Source: Negativicutes bacterium UBA1444 (GTDB taxonomy: Bacteria; Bacillota; Negativicutes; UBA1444). Taken from it: 11,524 bases of DNA. Positions 1-7,362 of this stretch are shown piece by piece. The stretch's first letter is position 1, and every line of letters begins with the position of its first letter. The translations under genes and the position numbers were made by a program. Location of the stretch: the NCBI GenBank assembly GCA_002329525.1, contig DCTI01000021.1, positions 8,261 to 19,784 of the forward strand, written 5' to 3'. The notes beneath the pieces were generated by a model. That model was not told the origin of the DNA, did no database searches, and saw only the letters and a program-made list of their open reading frames with translations.

Positions 1-204
1 GCCGGCGCGCAGTTTCTCCCAGCGCTGGTTTGGTTCCGTGAATAAAGACCAAAAGTACGGGGTCCTCCCCGCATTCGCATCCAGTCTGCCATCTCGGACC
101 GCAAGCAGGACTGCCATGACCGGCTGGAGCAAGAACCGTAGATGCAGCGGCCCCCCCACCCGTCCCAGCAACAGTTCGGCCAGCCGATTCAACCAAGCAT
201 CCAT
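1..204 (-). CDS. Conserved hypothetical protein, N-terminal part (runs off window)
   Basis: A frame opens at ATG 204 and stays open for 68 codons to the window edge, so the C-terminus is missing. A strong purine-rich ribosome binding site (GGAGGGAG, 218-211) sits 6 bases before the ATG. The visible protein begins MDAWLNRLAELLLGR and holds one hydrophobic stretch at about residues 20-37 (LHLRFLLQPVMAVLLAV). An arginine/aspartate-rich turn and an aromatic PYFWSLF segment follow at about residues 49-55. The stretch looks like a small uncharacterised membrane-associated protein, but I cannot name a family with certainty. It starts 31 bases after the stop of the outer-membrane protein gene and is probably the next gene of the same operon. 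Its function is unknown. Confidence 0.72.
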   Translation of the reverse strand, partial: MDAWLNRLAELLLGRVGGPLHLRFLLQPVMAVLLAVRDGRLDANAGRTPYFWSLFTEPNQRWEKLRAG

Positions 205-235
205 ACCGGCCTCCCTCCAGTGCCTGATTGCACTG

Positions 236-1171
236 TCAGAATTTATAGCTGATGATAAGCTGCCCATAATCGCCATGCAGACGGTTTGTATGGCTCACGT
301 CAAACATCCACTTGGCAATGATGGAGCATCGGCCTTTGCCTGCCGGGGGCGTCCAGAGAAAAGCCGGCCCAACACCCAGCGCTTCCCCGTTGAAACTGCC
401 CAACCGGGCACCGCTGCCGCTGTCGCCGGATATTTGGCGATAATAGTAGGCGTGTATGCCTACGGCATAGTGTTTCGCAAAATAGTGGCGATTCACGGCA
501 AGGTCGATGTGAAACTCAGTTCCCGACTTGTAGTCGGTGGCGCTGTTGGTCGTATTGATCAGGAACCCCGGGGCGATGGAGACTTCGGTGCCGGTTTTCA
601 TATTCAGCCAAGTCATGACCAGGGTCGTGTCAAACCCCCAATAATTCCGGCCAACGTTTGCCGGGTAGTTCAATTTGTAGCCGCCAGTCGGCACATAAAT
701 TGATTCCACAAGTTTGTAATTCCAGTCGCCATTTTTCCAATACATCGCCGCCATCAGCAGGGCGTCACCGATGTCGGTTGATGCGTCGGACCGGCTGGCA
801 GAGCCAACGCCTGAACTCAGGCTCGACTTGACATAAGCATGGCCAACGGGGACAAAGGCACCCAGTTGCCAGGTTGTACGGGCATTTGCCGCCTTGTCCA
901 GTGTATATAAACCGCCAACATAATCAAAAAACGGTTGGGCTTTGAGATCGAAACTAACTCTGCCGCCCAAAACGGCCTTATTGCCCCTGAGGTTCATGAA
1001 CACCATCTGGTTGAGACCCATGAATCCGGGTGGCGGTGCCATAGCCGTGGCGAAGGTTACGGGAGCGCCCGGCAAGTAGTAGCTTGCTCCCCCCTCCGTT
1101 GCCCAGGCCTGTTGCTGTCCCAGCAACAGGCAGCACAGCAGGAATGGAACCACAACGATCAGTCGTTTCAT
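236..1171 (-). CDS. SphA/MetA-type outer-membrane beta-barrel protein (phenol-degradation MetA family)
   Basis: The protein has 311 residues from ATG 1171. An in-frame TTG six bases upstream is unlikely as the start, because the ribosome binding site AGGAGG (1185-1180) is only 2 bases from it but 8 bases from the ATG. A Sec signal peptide is clear: MKR, a hydrophobic core at residues 4-18, and a probable cut after AWA (residue 24). The mature part opens with YYLPGAPVTF and APPPGF, typical of the family named after MetA/SphA of aromatic-degradation clusters. It then has alternating aromatic/hydrophobic strands and ends in LIISYKF; a terminal Phe is usual for outer-membrane barrels. The length fits the family (about 280-330). 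Members are thought to be channels for hydrophobic or aromatic compounds, but substrates are mostly unproven. It lies 79 bases downstream of the second sulfatase, beyond a strong hairpin, so it may be a route for sulfate esters or products (inference). Confidence 0.82.
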   Translation of the reverse strand: MKRLIVVVPFLLCCLLLGQQQAWATEGGASYYLPGAPVTFATAMAPPPGFMGLNQMVFMNLRGNKAVLGGRVSFDLKAQPFFDYVGGLYTLDKAANARTTWQLGAFVPVGHAYVKSSLSSGVGSASRSDASTDIGDALLMAAMYWKNGDWNYKLVESIYVPTGGYKLNYPANVGRNYWGFDTTLVMTWLNMKTGTEVSIAPGFLINTTNSATDYKSGTEFHIDLAVNRHYFAKHYAVGIHAYYYRQISGDSGSGARLGSFNGEALGVGPAFLWTPPAGKGRCSIIAKWMFDVSHTNRLHGDYGQLIISYKF

Positions 1172-1179
1172 GAGCAACT

Positions 1180-1185
1180 CCTCCT
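1180..1185 (-). promoter_or_regulatory. Ribosome binding site of the outer-membrane protein gene
   Basis: AGGAGG on the minus strand is 8 bases from ATG 1171 and only 2 bases from the in-frame TTG at 1177. It therefore decides for the ATG and a 311-residue product. Confidence 0.8.
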
Positions 1186-1210
1186 TTTGTTTTGCCGTTC
1201 AGAAGGGGGG

Positions 1211-1237
1211 CCCCGGCGGACAGTCGGTCCGCCGGGG
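1211..1237 (-). other. Strong GC-rich hairpin between sulfatase and outer-membrane protein genes
   Basis: A perfect 10-bp inverted repeat (CCCCGGCGGA at 1211-1220, its complement at 1228-1237) encloses a 7-base loop. On the minus strand it lies 13 bases after the sulfatase stop and 39 bases before the next ATG. A C-rich run, not T-rich, follows it, so it is not a normal intrinsic terminator. It could be an mRNA-stabilising or processing element that sets different levels of sulfatase and barrel protein, or a weak terminator. Confidence 0.6.
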
Positions 1238-1250
1238 ATTTCGGACCTGT

Positions 1251-2765
1251 TCAGCCCGGATGAGCGGCAGATTTAATAGCATCTGCACGTTTGCGCAGCT
1301 GTGCCATCACGTCTTGAGGCACCCAGCTATCCGGACTTTGTCTGGGCGGAAACTCCACCATGGTTTTCATAAACTCCGTGACGATGGCTATGGCTGGAAC
1401 AAACATGAAGAGATGACCGACACCCCAAGTCATGTAATTGAAGCTGGAGATATCTGCCTCCTCAAAAGGATCAGCCCGAAGGTTTACGATCTTCGGCGCC
1501 TTCAAATTCACGAGAGGAGTTGTCCAGGCTCCGGCTCCCTCCGATTGTTGCACAGCAAAATGCAACTTCCAATTGCCCCAGCGCAACGCCATCAGTTCGC
1601 CCTCATCGCCCCAGTAAAGGAAACCGTGACGCGGGCTTGCCGGCGCCTCACCTTTCAGATAGGGCATGAAATTGTAGCCGTCGAGATGGACCTTGAAGGT
1701 CTTAGCGCCAGCTTGATGGCCTTTCTTGCATTTTTCCACGATATCCGGCTCACCGGCCGCAGCCAGAAGCGTGGGGAGCATGTCCTGATGCGAGAACAGT
1801 TCGTTGCTGATGGTCCCTGGCTTGATTACGCCCGGCCAGCGGATTGCGCACGGCACGCGCCAGGCGCCTTCCCAGTTCGTACCTTTCTCACCCCGGAACG
1901 GTGAAGTTCCGCCATCAGGCCAGGTGCATTTTTCGGCGCCGTTGTCGGTTGAATACATCACAATAGTATTGTTCGCGATTCCCAGTTCGTCAAGTTTTGC
2001 GAGTAGTTTTCCAACATGTCCGTCGTGCTCAACCATGCCGTCAGGATAGAGGCCCAGCCCGGTCTTGCCTTGGGATTCAGCCTTCAGATGCGTGTTAACG
2101 TGCATCCGTGTCGAATTCCACCAGCAGAAAAACGGTTTGTCTGCCTTGACCTGTCGTTCGATGAAGTCAATCGTCCGCGCACTGATCTCCTCATCGATGG
2201 TTTCCATCCGTTTCTTGGTCAGCGGACCGGTATCCACAACTGTCTGCCCACCCTTGCCATCAGACTTGCTTTCCAGCACGCCGCGCGGCCCGAATGTCTT
2301 CCTAAAGTTGGGATATTTCGATTCCGGCGGATAGTCCTCGTGTTCCGGCTCTTCTTCAGCGTTCATGTGGTAGAGGTTGCCGAAGAACTCGTCGAAACCG
2401 TGCACAGTGGGCAGAAACTCGTCGCGGTCGCCCAGGTGGTTCTTGCCGAATTGGCCGCAGACATAGCCCAGCGGTTTCAACAGTTCAGCAATCGTCGGGT
2501 CTTCCGGCTGGAGGCCGAGTTTCGATCCCGGCATGCCGACCTTGGTCAAGCCGGTGCGGATCGGCGACTGCCCGGTAATGAAGGCGGCGCGGCCAGCGGT
2601 GCAGCTCTGCTGACCATACCAGTCGGTGAATAGCATCCCTTCCTTGGCAATCCGGTCGATGTTGGGGGTTCTGTATCCCATGACACCGTTATTGTAGGCG
2701 CTGATATTGTACCAACCGATATCATCTCCCCAGATGATCAGGATATTAGGTTTTTTGCCCGCCAT
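1251..2765 (-). CDS. Cys-type sulfatase (arylsulfatase family), second of a tandem pair
   Basis: A formylglycine-dependent sulfatase of the alkaline-phosphatase superfamily (PF00884 type), expected to hydrolyse a sulfate ester. The start MAGKKPN (ATG 2765) lies 8 bases from AGGAGG at 2779-2774; the ATG at 2771 is only 2 bases away. The protein has 504 residues, a normal length. Metal ligands D14-D15 are in the first strand. The active-site motif is CTAGR with C55 as the residue to be oxidised and R59 beside it. The second sulfatase signature is GYVCGQFGKNH (K108, H110), with H222, D274-N275 and K294 as further candidate active-site residues. No signal peptide is visible, so it should act in the cytoplasm unless exported unconventionally. 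It starts 31 bases after the stop of its paralogue, and an anaerobic maturase is encoded upstream. The substrate is unknown; some superfamily members cleave phosphonate or phosphate esters. Confidence 0.93.
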   Translation of the reverse strand: MAGKKPNILIIWGDDIGWYNISAYNNGVMGYRTPNIDRIAKEGMLFTDWYGQQSCTAGRAAFITGQSPIRTGLTKVGMPGSKLGLQPEDPTIAELLKPLGYVCGQFGKNHLGDRDEFLPTVHGFDEFFGNLYHMNAEEEPEHEDYPPESKYPNFRKTFGPRGVLESKSDGKGGQTVVDTGPLTKKRMETIDEEISARTIDFIERQVKADKPFFCWWNSTRMHVNTHLKAESQGKTGLGLYPDGMVEHDGHVGKLLAKLDELGIANNTIVMYSTDNGAEKCTWPDGGTSPFRGEKGTNWEGAWRVPCAIRWPGVIKPGTISNELFSHQDMLPTLLAAAGEPDIVEKCKKGHQAGAKTFKVHLDGYNFMPYLKGEAPASPRHGFLYWGDEGELMALRWGNWKLHFAVQQSEGAGAWTTPLVNLKAPKIVNLRADPFEEADISSFNYMTWGVGHLFMFVPAIAIVTEFMKTMVEFPPRQSPDSWVPQDVMAQLRKRADAIKSAAHPG

Positions 2766-2773
2766 GTTCATTT

Positions 2774-2779
2774 CCTCCT
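2774..2779 (-). promoter_or_regulatory. Ribosome binding site of the second sulfatase gene
   Basis: AGGAGG is 8 bases before ATG 2765 and only 2 bases before the in-frame ATG 2771. Spacing favours the downstream start, removing two residues. Confidence 0.7.
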
Positions 2780-2796
2780 TTCGTTCCGCTAATTGG

Positions 2797-4278
2797 TCAA
2801 CGATGGAGTCCCTCCCGCATTTGCTGCATCACCGCGTCCAGGTTGAACGCGGCTGGTTTCTGGCGCGGCGGGAACTTCATGAAATCTTCGATCTGCGCTG
2901 CTACCAACGCTTGCATCGCGTACGACTGGGGAATGTGATCGATCTCCCATTCAGAGTATGTGTTCGAGTTGAAGTCGGCCCGCTCGAACGGATCGCGGCG
3001 AAGATGGAATATCTTCGGCGCCCGGAACTTCACCAGCGGTTCACCCCAGACCCGCATCGTAGTTTCGCGCTGCTCCGCCAGCACAAACTTATAGTCGCCA
3101 TTCCGCAGCGCCATGAGCTCACCGTCATCGCTAAAGTAGAAGAAGAAGGTCCTGGGGCTTTCCTTTACATCGCCGGTCAGGTAGGGCAGCATATTGAAGC
3201 CGTCGATATGGACCTTAAAGGTCTTGTCACCGACTTTGTAGCCGCTAAGGAGTTTCTCTTTGACTCCCGGGTCGCCGGCTGCGGCCAGCAGGGTCGGCAG
3301 CATGTCCTGCAGGGAAACGATGCCATTCAGGACCGAACCGGCTTTGATCTTGCCCGGCCAGCGCATAAAGGTCGGCACGCGCCAGGCGCCCTCCCAGTTG
3401 GTATCCTTCTGGCTGCGGTACGGCGTATTGGCGCCATCGGGCCAGGTATCATTCTCGGGTCCGTTGTCCGTGGTATACATGACGATGGTGTTATCAGCGA
3501 TGCCCAACGCATCGAGTTTGTCGAGCATCTGGCCGATCTGCTCGTCATGGGTGACCATCCGGTCGCTGTAATCGTCCTGCCCGCTCTTGCCGCGGTTCTT
3601 GGCGGCGAGGTGGGTCCGAAAGTGCATGGCCGTCGAGTTGTACCAGAGGAAGAACGGTTGCTTCGCCTTGGCTTGCTTTTCCATCCAGTCGAGAGCAGCC
3701 GACGTGATCTCCTCATCGATGGTTTCCATACGCTTCTTGGTCAATGGGCCAGTATCCTTAATCGTTTGCCCGCCCTTGCCGTCAGATATGCAATGGAGCA
3801 CGCCACGGGGTCCGAACATCTTCTTAAACGCCGGATCCTTCGGATAATCGGGCAGTTCCGGTTCTTCCTCGGCGTTCAGATGATACAGGTTGCCGAAGAA
3901 TTCGTCAAAGCCGTGCACAGTCGGCAGGAATTCATCCCGGTCGCCCAGATGGTTCTTGCCGAACTGGCCGCAGGCATAGCCCTGCGGTTTCAACAGTTCG
4001 GCGATGGTTGGGTCTTCTGCATGCAGTCCGACAGTAGCGCCCGGCATTCCGACTTTGGTCAGACCCGTCCGGATCGGATTCTGTCCGGTGATAAAAGCAG
4101 CCCGCCCGGCTGTGCAGCTCTGCTGTCCATAGAAGTCGGTGAAGAACACGCCTTCATTGCCAATCCGGTCGATGTTGGGGGTCCGGTAACCCATCTGTCC
4201 CTTACTGATGTAACTAATGTTCCACAAGCCGATATCATCACCCATCAGGCTCAGGATATTCGGTTTTGCGGCTGCCAT
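2797..4278 (-). CDS. Cys-type sulfatase (arylsulfatase family), first of a tandem pair
   Basis: A 493-residue sulfatase and close paralogue of the next gene, co-linear with it for most of its length. Long blocks match exactly, for example SCTAGRAAFITGQ and QFGKNHLGDRDEFLPTVHGF. Likely functional residues are D14-D15, C55 in CTAGR (to become formylglycine), R59, K108 and H110, H219, D271-N272 and K291. The start is ATG 4278, with AGGAGG at 4291-4286 seven bases away; an upstream in-frame TTG (4296) overlaps that site. An in-frame TGA at 4302-4300 shows that no signal peptide has been missed, so a cytoplasmic enzyme is predicted. The pair differs most in the last 90 residues and around residues 140-165 and 228-240, which suggests related but distinct substrates (inference). 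The gene follows the maturase after a 26-base gap. The specific sulfate ester is unknown. Confidence 0.93.
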   Translation of the reverse strand: MAAAKPNILSLMGDDIGLWNISYISKGQMGYRTPNIDRIGNEGVFFTDFYGQQSCTAGRAAFITGQNPIRTGLTKVGMPGATVGLHAEDPTIAELLKPQGYACGQFGKNHLGDRDEFLPTVHGFDEFFGNLYHLNAEEEPELPDYPKDPAFKKMFGPRGVLHCISDGKGGQTIKDTGPLTKKRMETIDEEITSAALDWMEKQAKAKQPFFLWYNSTAMHFRTHLAAKNRGKSGQDDYSDRMVTHDEQIGQMLDKLDALGIADNTIVMYTTDNGPENDTWPDGANTPYRSQKDTNWEGAWRVPTFMRWPGKIKAGSVLNGIVSLQDMLPTLLAAAGDPGVKEKLLSGYKVGDKTFKVHIDGFNMLPYLTGDVKESPRTFFFYFSDDGELMALRNGDYKFVLAEQRETTMRVWGEPLVKFRAPKIFHLRRDPFERADFNSNTYSEWEIDHIPQSYAMQALVAAQIEDFMKFPPRQKPAAFNLDAVMQQMREGLHR

Positions 4279-4285
4279 TCTGATT

Positions 4286-4291
4286 CCTCCT
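4286..4291 (-). promoter_or_regulatory. Ribosome binding site of the first sulfatase gene
   Basis: AGGAGG lies 7 bases before ATG 4278. It falls inside the alternative reading from TTG 4296, ruling that start out. Confidence 0.8.
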
Positions 4292-4304
4292 TCCAATTTT
4301 CATT

Positions 4305-5618
4305 TCAGGCATTCATTATATATTTGCCGTGGCAGTTCTTGAGCTTTTGTCCGCTTCCACAGTAGCACGGATCGTTTCGACCCAATTTAGCGGGTTTCGC
4401 ATTCACGCCTTCGATGTTTTTGTGGTTCCCCAATTTCATGATGTCTTCCGCCCGTCCGCCCTGGCGGAGCAGCGCAGCCATGATCTTCATGGAATGATCC
4501 GCGTGCTGAAAAAAGAACTTGTACCCTTCACACAGGTAGTTGAGGCCCGGTTCGCCATCGGACGTCTCAACGAAGCGATTCTTGGGGCACTCCCCGTTGC
4601 AGGCAAAGAGAAAATCGCATTCCCGGCAAACCGACGGCAGAGTATCCCATTTATCCTGCCCGAATTTTCTTTGCCTGTCAGAACCTATGATTTCGGCCAT
4701 GGGCGTCGTTAGGATGTTGCCGAGGAAGTGCTTCGGCTCGACGAAATGGTCGCAGGAATACAGGTCGCCGTTATCTTCCAGCGCCATGCCCAAACCGCAG
4801 GTTGGACCAAAGATGCAGACGGTTCCCGCCATGTCCAGCCAACCCGCCAGGGCTCCGTCAAAATTCAAAACAAAAGTTTGCCCGACATCCCGGCTCACCC
4901 ATTCATCAAAAATCTCCGTCAGAAACCGGCCATATTGCTTTGGCCGGACGGACCGATCGGTGACTTGGTTGCCTTCCTGATAACCGGTTTCGTTGTCCCG
5001 TTCCACAATCGGGATGAACTGGATGTAAGGCGTGCGGGCCACATCCCGGAAGAATCGGTAAACCGCCAGGGGGTAATCGGCATTTTTCGAATTGACCGTG
5101 CAGAGGATATTGAACTCCACCTTGTGTTTCTGGAGCAAACGGACCGTTTTCATGACCCGCTCGAAGGTTCCCTGACCCCCTTTGTCCTGCCTGTAAATGT
5201 CGTGAAGTTCCCGGGGGCCGTCCAGGCTCAGTCCGACCAAAAAATTGTTGTCGTGAAAAAAGCGGCACCACTCGTCGTCAACGAGGATCCCATTCGTTTG
5301 AAACGTGTTTTCGATCACGGTTCCCGGCTTGGCCTGTTGTTTCTGGAACTCGACGGAACGCTTGAAAAAACCGAGTCCCATGAGCGTCGGCTCGCCGCCC
5401 TGCCAGGCAACGGTTATCCGCGGCGTCCGGTGAGCCTCAAACAGCTGCGTGATGTAAGCATCATGCACCTCGTCGGACATGTGGAATGTACTGTCAGGAT
5501 ACAGGCTCGCCTTTTTCAGGAAGAAACAGTACGCGCAATTGAGGTTGCAGGCGGCCCCTGTAGGCTTGGCCATTACATGGAAGGCCGGGGGAGAAATGAA
5601 AAGAAGATTTTTCATCAT
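4305..5618 (-). CDS. Anaerobic sulfatase-maturating enzyme (radical SAM/SPASM) with C-terminal SEC-C motif
   Basis: This radical SAM enzyme oxidises the active-site Cys or Ser of sulfatases to formylglycine without oxygen; the two sulfatases just downstream are its evident clients. The 437 residues hold the [4Fe-4S] motif C24-x3-C28-x2-C31, a GGEP motif at 74-77, and a SPASM region with C268, C274, C289, C331, C334, C340, C344 and C363. The Cys spacing agrees with the studied Clostridium perfringens enzyme, and D290, just after C289, matches its proposed catalytic base. After residue 410 there is an extra SEC-C zinc-binding motif (GRNDPCYCGSG, C418, C420, C429, H430) that the C. perfringens enzyme lacks. 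The start ATG 5618 overlaps the stop of the HAD gene by 4 bases (ATGA), so translation is probably coupled; a second ATG follows directly. The product is cytoplasmic. Confidence 0.95.
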   Translation of the reverse strand: MMKNLLFISPPAFHVMAKPTGAACNLNCAYCFFLKKASLYPDSTFHMSDEVHDAYITQLFEAHRTPRITVAWQGGEPTLMGLGFFKRSVEFQKQQAKPGTVIENTFQTNGILVDDEWCRFFHDNNFLVGLSLDGPRELHDIYRQDKGGQGTFERVMKTVRLLQKHKVEFNILCTVNSKNADYPLAVYRFFRDVARTPYIQFIPIVERDNETGYQEGNQVTDRSVRPKQYGRFLTEIFDEWVSRDVGQTFVLNFDGALAGWLDMAGTVCIFGPTCGLGMALEDNGDLYSCDHFVEPKHFLGNILTTPMAEIIGSDRQRKFGQDKWDTLPSVCRECDFLFACNGECPKNRFVETSDGEPGLNYLCEGYKFFFQHADHSMKIMAALLRQGGRAEDIMKLGNHKNIEGVNAKPAKLGRNDPCYCGSGQKLKNCHGKYIMNA

Positions 5619-6604
5619 GGAAAAATCTTCTTCCAGTCGTTTTTCATGCTCACCAGAACCCAGCCGCGTTGGGGGGCTTCCCGCAGACCGCGGTCAAGTT
5701 TGCCGATGGCCCCGCTGTCATAGGCAAACTCACGCACGGCGTCATCGTGGTGGACGATCAGTCCGAAGCGCTCCCCGCTGCCGGCCGTGACCCATTCGAG
5801 CATCTCAAAATCACCGTCAGAGTTGCCAAAAGCAGCGATGGGGCGACGCCCGATGGCAGATTGGATACCGACAGGTTTTCCGGCATTATCATCAATGAAG
5901 ACCACCTCGGGCAATCGCACGAGAACCGGTTTGCCGTCGCGCTGTTCGTATTGCAGCTTTATCATGCTGCCGACGACCTGTTCGGGCGGAATGCCGTAGG
6001 CTTTCTCACTGAAGCAGCGCACAAATTCTACGCCGCCGCCGGAGACAATGAACGTCTTGAAATCATTCGCCCGCAGATACTCCAGCAGCTCTAGCATCGG
6101 CTGATACACAAGCGATGTATAGGGTCTGTTGAACTTGGGATGGCGGGCCGTAGCCAGCCAATCTTTAACGGTAGCGTCGAACTCCACCGTAGTCATGCCG
6201 GCGTGCGTTGCCATCATAAGTTCAGCAATACCTTGCAGCCCGGTTGCGGCAAATGCTTTCAGGTCGTTCGCGAGGACAGCCTGGAAGGGCTGGATAGTGG
6301 TCCATTCGGGATGTTGCGGCGCCAGCGCACGGACCCGGTCAATGGCGAACAACCCCTGAAAATAAGCCGGTTGTTCCGCCCAAAGCGTGCCGTCATTGTC
6401 GAAAACAGCGATCCGTTCCGGTATGGGAACGAAGTACGGATTCCCTTCGGTCGTCACCCGCTGGACGAAATCGATGATTGATTGTTTCACCGCACCGTCG
6501 TTCCAGGACGGCAATGGTTCGTCGATGGCGTAAACCGGCTGAATCGCTGCGGCAAGCATGCCCAGGGCAACCAAAAAAACAAACAAGGTTTTTGTTCGCA
6601 GCAC
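5615..6604 (-). CDS. Exported HAD-family hydrolase (phosphoserine phosphatase-like)
   Basis: A 329-residue protein starting at GTG 6604, supported by AGGAGG seven bases upstream. Residues 1-26 form a Sec signal peptide (hydrophobic core 7-20, probable cut after VYA), so it should act in the periplasm. The HAD motifs are complete: motif I FDNDGT with nucleophile D69 and D71, motif II Ser188 in VSGGG, motif III probably K243, and motif IV GNSDGDFEML with D263 and D265. A helical cap region lies between motifs I and II (about residues 75-165). This suggests a Mg-dependent phosphatase, but the substrate cannot be read from sequence. It lies 16 bases after the membrane-protein gene and overlaps the maturase start by 4 bases. 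An exported phosphatase beside cytoplasmic sulfatases is notable, since the two would act in different compartments. Confidence 0.88.
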   Translation of the reverse strand: MLRTKTLFVFLVALGMLAAAIQPVYAIDEPLPSWNDGAVKQSIIDFVQRVTTEGNPYFVPIPERIAVFDNDGTLWAEQPAYFQGLFAIDRVRALAPQHPEWTTIQPFQAVLANDLKAFAATGLQGIAELMMATHAGMTTVEFDATVKDWLATARHPKFNRPYTSLVYQPMLELLEYLRANDFKTFIVSGGGVEFVRCFSEKAYGIPPEQVVGSMIKLQYEQRDGKPVLVRLPEVVFIDDNAGKPVGIQSAIGRRPIAAFGNSDGDFEMLEWVTAGSGERFGLIVHHDDAVREFAYDSGAIGKLDRGLREAPQRGWVLVSMKNDWKKIFP

Positions 6605-6620
6605 TGTCCTCCCTCCTCTT

Positions 6621-7346
6621 CTATCGGCAGACCATCAGAAAAACCGCAAACCCCAACGCTCCCGCCATAAAAGGAATCGTCTTGCCTTCTTTACCCTTCG
6701 GCAATTCCACGATGCCGGTAACAGAAACCACTCCCCCGCTGACAAACCCAAACAGCAGAATGACAGCCGGCTTCGGCAAATCGATCATGACTCCCACAAA
6801 CCAGCCAAACAGACAAAAAGCCGCCAACACATACCGGCCGATGCGGTCGTAATGTTTCGGATGCAACTCGCGCAATCCAAACCCCACCAGCAGAAAATGA
6901 AAGCTCATCGAGATCGCATAAAACAGCAACGACTGCTCCACTGCGGTCAAAGACCTTACAAGAAGATAGCCGATCACAGCGATATAGCCGCCATATCCCA
7001 GGATTTGCGTCCAGAAGGCCAGCTTCTGCGAAGCTTGCCCGGATTCGCGTTCTGCCGGCACGATGCCCGCCAGGGCATAGAAACTGAGAAAGCCGGCCAA
7101 CATGGCCAGATTTACGCCATGAATTCCTTCGAACGGCATGAAAGTGTGGGTTTCCTGGCGGAAAAGCGCCGCGGCGTTTTCAATCTCCGGCAACAAGTTA
7201 ACGAAAATATAGGCGATAGACCCGCCGGCCGCAACCGACAGGGTCGTTCTTTTTCGCGTTGTTTTCGCCAGCGAGAAGCGTCCGGCAAGCAACAAAAAAG
7301 TTGCCAGCCCAACTGCGACAATAAATGTGCCCCCATGGCGAAACAC
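6621..7346 (-). CDS. Multi-pass inner-membrane protein, faintly ZIP-like, function unknown
   Basis: From GTG 7346 this is a 241-residue protein with about seven hydrophobic segments (roughly residues 7-22, 36-52, 78-96, 111-131, 138-157, 170-187 and 192-212, plus a last one at 224-240). The open frame extends further upstream, but that part lies over the DUF202 gene and has no membrane-protein character. Starts at GTG 7346 or GTG 7355 are both possible: the AAAAGGA site at 7364-7358 region is 11 bases from the former and 2 from the latter. Features such as YIFVNLLPE (46-54), a buried His150 and the C-terminal VELPKGKEGK loop recall uncharacterised ZIP-like membrane proteins, but the classic ZIP metal-binding motif is not evident. 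It follows the DUF202 gene by about 16 bases and precedes the HAD gene by 16. Metal transport is only a possibility. Confidence 0.75.
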   Translation of the reverse strand: MFRHGGTFIVAVGLATFLLLAGRFSLAKTTRKRTTLSVAAGGSIAYIFVNLLPEIENAAALFRQETHTFMPFEGIHGVNLAMLAGFLSFYALAGIVPAERESGQASQKLAFWTQILGYGGYIAVIGYLLVRSLTAVEQSLLFYAISMSFHFLLVGFGLRELHPKHYDRIGRYVLAAFCLFGWFVGVMIDLPKPAVILLFGFVSGGVVSVTGIVELPKGKEGKTIPFMAGALGFAVFLMVCR

Positions 7347-7362
7347 ATTGATCACATTCCTT

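Noticed and set aside
38..703. Plus-strand open frame of 221 codons
   Set aside because: It overlaps the barrel gene and the partial gene at 1-204 on the opposite strand, both better supported.
1211..1237. Intrinsic terminator
   Set aside because: The stem is strong but no T tract follows on either strand, so it is reported only as a hairpin.
2707..4365. Plus-strand open frame of 552 codons
   Set aside because: It is exactly antisense to the first sulfatase, which has family motifs and a ribosome binding site; the plus-strand protein has no recognisable motif.
4728..5723. Plus-strand open frame of 331 codons
   Set aside because: Antisense shadow of the maturase, whose cysteine motifs are intact.
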